From a virus: a DNA stretch of 64,000 nucleotides. Positions within the stretch are counted from its first letter, which is position 1, and each line of letters opens with the position of its first letter. The notes beneath the pieces were generated by a model. The model saw only the letters and a program-made list of their open reading frames with translations, ran no database searches and was not told the DNA's origin. Location: IMG/VR virus record IMGVR_UViG_3300035199_000798, positions 1-64,000 of that record, one strand, 5' to 3'. Positions 62,640-64,000 of this stretch are shown in pieces. The position numbers and the translations under genes were made by a program.

Positions 62640-62954
62640 ATGCCAGCCATTCCAAAGACCAAAGCATCTCAAACCGTTTGGGTCGCCAAGTGGGAACACA
62701 AACACGGCGAAGATATTTCTATCCACACCACCGAAGAAGGCGCTCGAAAGCAGTTGGTTGCGTGGGCTCGCGAAACGCTTGACGAATGGCATATCGACGG
62801 CAAACAGTATTCTTCGTTGGACGTTTGCGGCGAAGAGCATCCAACCTTCGACGATGACGCTCTCATCGAAGCGTGGCCCGAGTTGACAGGCGAAACCGAA
62901 TGCCTTTACGTCGAGGACCATTTGCTCTACAGCGCAGACGCTTGGGGCCAATAG
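62640..62954 (+). CDS. Hypothetical acidic protein
   Basis: A 104-residue protein. ASQTVWVAKWEHKHGEDIS is followed by helix ARKQLVAWARETLDEWHI and an acidic end. Such 'WVAxWEHKHGxD...EEGA' proteins occur in phages of many kinds with no known role. The ATG lies one base after the previous stop. Unrecognised. Confidence 0.6.
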   Translation: MPAIPKTKASQTVWVAKWEHKHGEDISIHTTEEGARKQLVAWARETLDEWHIDGKQYSSLDVCGEEHPTFDDDALIEAWPELTGETECLYVEDHLLYSADAWGQ

Positions 62955-63041
62955 ATGAGCGAATTTACCAAAGATATGGTCAAGGCGGTCGGCACTCTTG
63001 CGCTGCTTTACGCTTTCCTTGTGCTAGCCTGCACACTATAA
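62955..63041 (+). CDS. Tiny membrane peptide
   Basis: A 28-residue ORF directly after the previous stop: MSEFTKDMVKAVGTLALLYA then FLVLACTL. One hydrophobic helix, no Shine-Dalgarno sequence, probably coupled. Function unknown. Confidence 0.5.
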   Translation: MSEFTKDMVKAVGTLALLYAFLVLACTL

Positions 63042-63058
63042 AAAAACCAAAAAAGTTG

Positions 63059-63087
63059 TTGACAAACGTTGCTTTCTATGAGATAAT
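63059..63087 (+). promoter_or_regulatory. Sigma70-type promoter with dyad around the -10
   Basis: TTGACA, 17 bases, GATAAT in a TTTCTATGAGATAATACATATAGAAA-type context: TTTCTAT (63073-63079) and ATAGAAA (63092-63098) flank the -10. It lies 33 bases before the next gene. Confidence 0.72.
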
Positions 63088-63120
63088 ACATATAGAAACA
63101 AAGCAAGGGAGAAAAATTAT

Positions 63121-63336
63121 ATGTTGAAGCCAATGCTCGGGAGAGGCGAAACCAAATTCACAAAAGGCGATACCGTCCAGGTTTGGGATTGGGCCGGGTT
63201 TCACGTAGATGACCAATTGCCCCAACACGGCAAAATGGGCGTCATTGTCCGCAAAGTTCGCAAAAACCTGTTTACGGTTGCCATTCCCGGCGACGGTATG
63301 GTAGACGTTTGCACCGATTGGCTACGCAAGTCTTAA
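63121..63336 (+). CDS. MKVGDLV-like mini-protein (loosely related)
   Basis: A 71-residue protein: MLGRGETKFTKGDTVQVWDW in the N-terminal half, KMGVIVRKVRKNLFTVAIPG and VDVCTDWLRKS. GDTVQV, GVIV and W-L-R-K correspond to the family strands with more changes. AAGGGAG lies before the ATG. Confidence 0.6.
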   Translation: MLKPMLGRGETKFTKGDTVQVWDWAGFHVDDQLPQHGKMGVIVRKVRKNLFTVAIPGDGMVDVCTDWLRKS

Positions 63337-63347
63337 GGAGGCTTAAA

Positions 63348-63494
63348 GTGAATAGTTTACAAGATATTAAAAATGCTCCCCGATGGGTCTTAATCGCTTA
63401 CCTCGAAAGTTGGGGTACAGCTTGCTACGACGACGAATCAACAAGCCTTCTGCGCGAGGCCGCAATCGAAACATTTCAAACGGAAGGGTGCTAG
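63348..63494 (+). CDS. Hypothetical protein, shares N-terminus with last gene
   Basis: A 48-residue protein starting at GTG after AAGGAGGC: MNSLQDIKNAPRWVLIAYLE, then an acidic helical end. The first eleven residues and nearly the same DNA recur at 63909, fused there to a KVGDLV domain. This suggests exchange of N-terminal modules. Confidence 0.62.
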   Translation: MNSLQDIKNAPRWVLIAYLESWGTACYDDESTSLLREAAIETFQTEGC

Positions 63495-63495
63495 C

Positions 63496-63876
63496 ATGGG
63501 ATACCGTTCAGAGGTCGTATTGGCCGTTAGTAAACAACTTCAACCCCACTTCTTGGCCGCAATTGCTAAGCAACCCGAAGCAATGCGCTTCGTTTTCAGC
63601 GAAAACACCGCGCTAGAAAAGGATTATGACGGCGAAGGCACGCTTGTGGTCGCTTGGGATGACGTCAAGTGGTATGCCCAGTCCGACCCCGTGATTGGCG
63701 CAGTTCAAAATTTTGTGGATGCGTGCGATGGTGTGGAAGAGTTTGAAGGAATCGACGACACTACCGACCATTTCCGCTTCTTGCGCTTGGGCGAGGACGC
63801 CAATGACGTTCAAGACTGCGGCTATCTTTGCACCGACCAGTTGTATTGGACACGCACGATTCACGGCATCAGCTAG
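63496..63876 (+). CDS. Conserved MGYRS-type protein
   Basis: A 126-residue acidic protein starting MGYRSEVVLAVSK, one base after the previous stop. It has VAWDDVKWYAQSDP and a C-terminal FRFLRLGEDANDVQD. Proteins with MGYRSxV starts and these later segments occur in many phages and bacteria; the function is unknown. Confidence 0.72.
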   Translation: MGYRSEVVLAVSKQLQPHFLAAIAKQPEAMRFVFSENTALEKDYDGEGTLVVAWDDVKWYAQSDPVIGAVQNFVDACDGVEEFEGIDDTTDHFRFLRLGEDANDVQDCGYLCTDQLYWTRTIHGIS

Positions 63877-63908
63877 ATTCAACAACATTAATGCTATAGG
63901 AGCATACA

Positions 63909-64000
63909 ATGAATAGTTTACAAGATATTGAAAACACACCCCCGCAACGACTAAAAGTTGGTGATTTAGTTGTGAGGACATACGGAGAAGGCCAACGCCC
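63909..64000 (+). CDS. MKVGDLV-family protein with MNSLQDI N-terminus (cut by window edge)
   Basis: A partial ORF with 30 visible residues: MNSLQDIENTPPQRL, then KVGDLVVRTYGEG. The first part is shared with the gene at 63348, the second with the array family, so it looks like a fusion of the two. TATAGGAG precedes the ATG. The rest lies outside the window. Confidence 0.65.
   Translation, partial: MNSLQDIENTPPQRLKVGDLVVRTYGEGQR

Overview
The window is one continuous stretch of a T4-type tailed phage (myovirus) genome. The evidence is a contractile-tail module at the left (neck proteins, tail sheath, two tail tube paralogs, tape measure, baseplate hub and wedge proteins) followed by a T4-like replication and recombination core (gp32-like SSB, UvsX/RecA, DnaB/gp41-like helicase, 5'-3' exonuclease). 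All supported genes lie on the + strand. Genes are tightly packed, often overlap by 1-30 bases, frequently start with GTG or TTG, and are usually preceded by AGGAG-type ribosome binding sites. No host gene, rRNA, transposase or CRISPR array is visible. The gene types suggest an aquatic phage of a Gram-negative host, but the host cannot be named from the sequence.

Layout. 1-15.3 kb: neck, tail and baseplate genes. 15.4-22.5 kb: short family A DNA polymerase, a tubulin/FtsZ-like protein, SSB, UvsX, an apparent restriction endonuclease/methyltransferase pair, exonuclease. 22.5-24 kb: small secreted and lipoprotein-like genes, a tRNA with CAU anticodon, and a non-coding stretch with DnaA-box-like sites. 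24-37 kb: helicase, class II (B12-dependent) ribonucleotide reductase, GroES-like protein, transglycosylase-like protein, a complete DnaE-type polymerase, dUTPase, GH25 endolysin, IMPDH/GMP reductase, a sigma region 4-like protein. 37-51 kb: acidic putative head protein, ClpP-like protease, GroEL, glutaredoxin, Hsp20, a fatty-acid-hydroxylase-like membrane protein, a LeuA regulatory-domain-like protein and two large proteins with similar N-termini. 51-64 kb: accessory region with three overlapping cysteine-rich lipoproteins, a possible structured RNA, ClpX plus ClpP, zinc-knuckle and SWIM proteins, a MoxR ATPase with its VWA/metallopeptidase-like partner, tRNA-Leu(UAA), an overlapping array of ten 'MKVGDLV' mini-proteins, a candidate small RNA, and many short unknown genes.

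How the genes fit together. The phage carries its own nucleotide supply (NrdJ, glutaredoxin, dUTPase, IMPDH/GMPR), replication enzymes including two unrelated DNA polymerases, and an unusually full proteostasis set (GroEL, GroES, Hsp20, ClpX, two ClpP-type proteins, MoxR/VWA). Transcription appears to use host-type promoters: TTGAC(A/T), 16-18 bases, then TATAAT or GATAAT. These are rare in the virion half and dense in the right-hand accessory region, where three also carry a TTTCTAT/ATAGAAA-type dyad around the -10. A separate CTAATTA-containing motif recurs just upstream of several virion-type genes and may be a late promoter.

Most notable: the overlapping MKVGDLV array, the overlapping lipoprotein triplet built on the same start-inside-stop principle, the folded RNA at 52763-52887, the promoter-hairpin-terminator small RNA at 61737-61843, the tubulin-like protein beside the polymerase, and the two-polymerase replication set. 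All family assignments were made by reading motifs by eye; no database search was possible.
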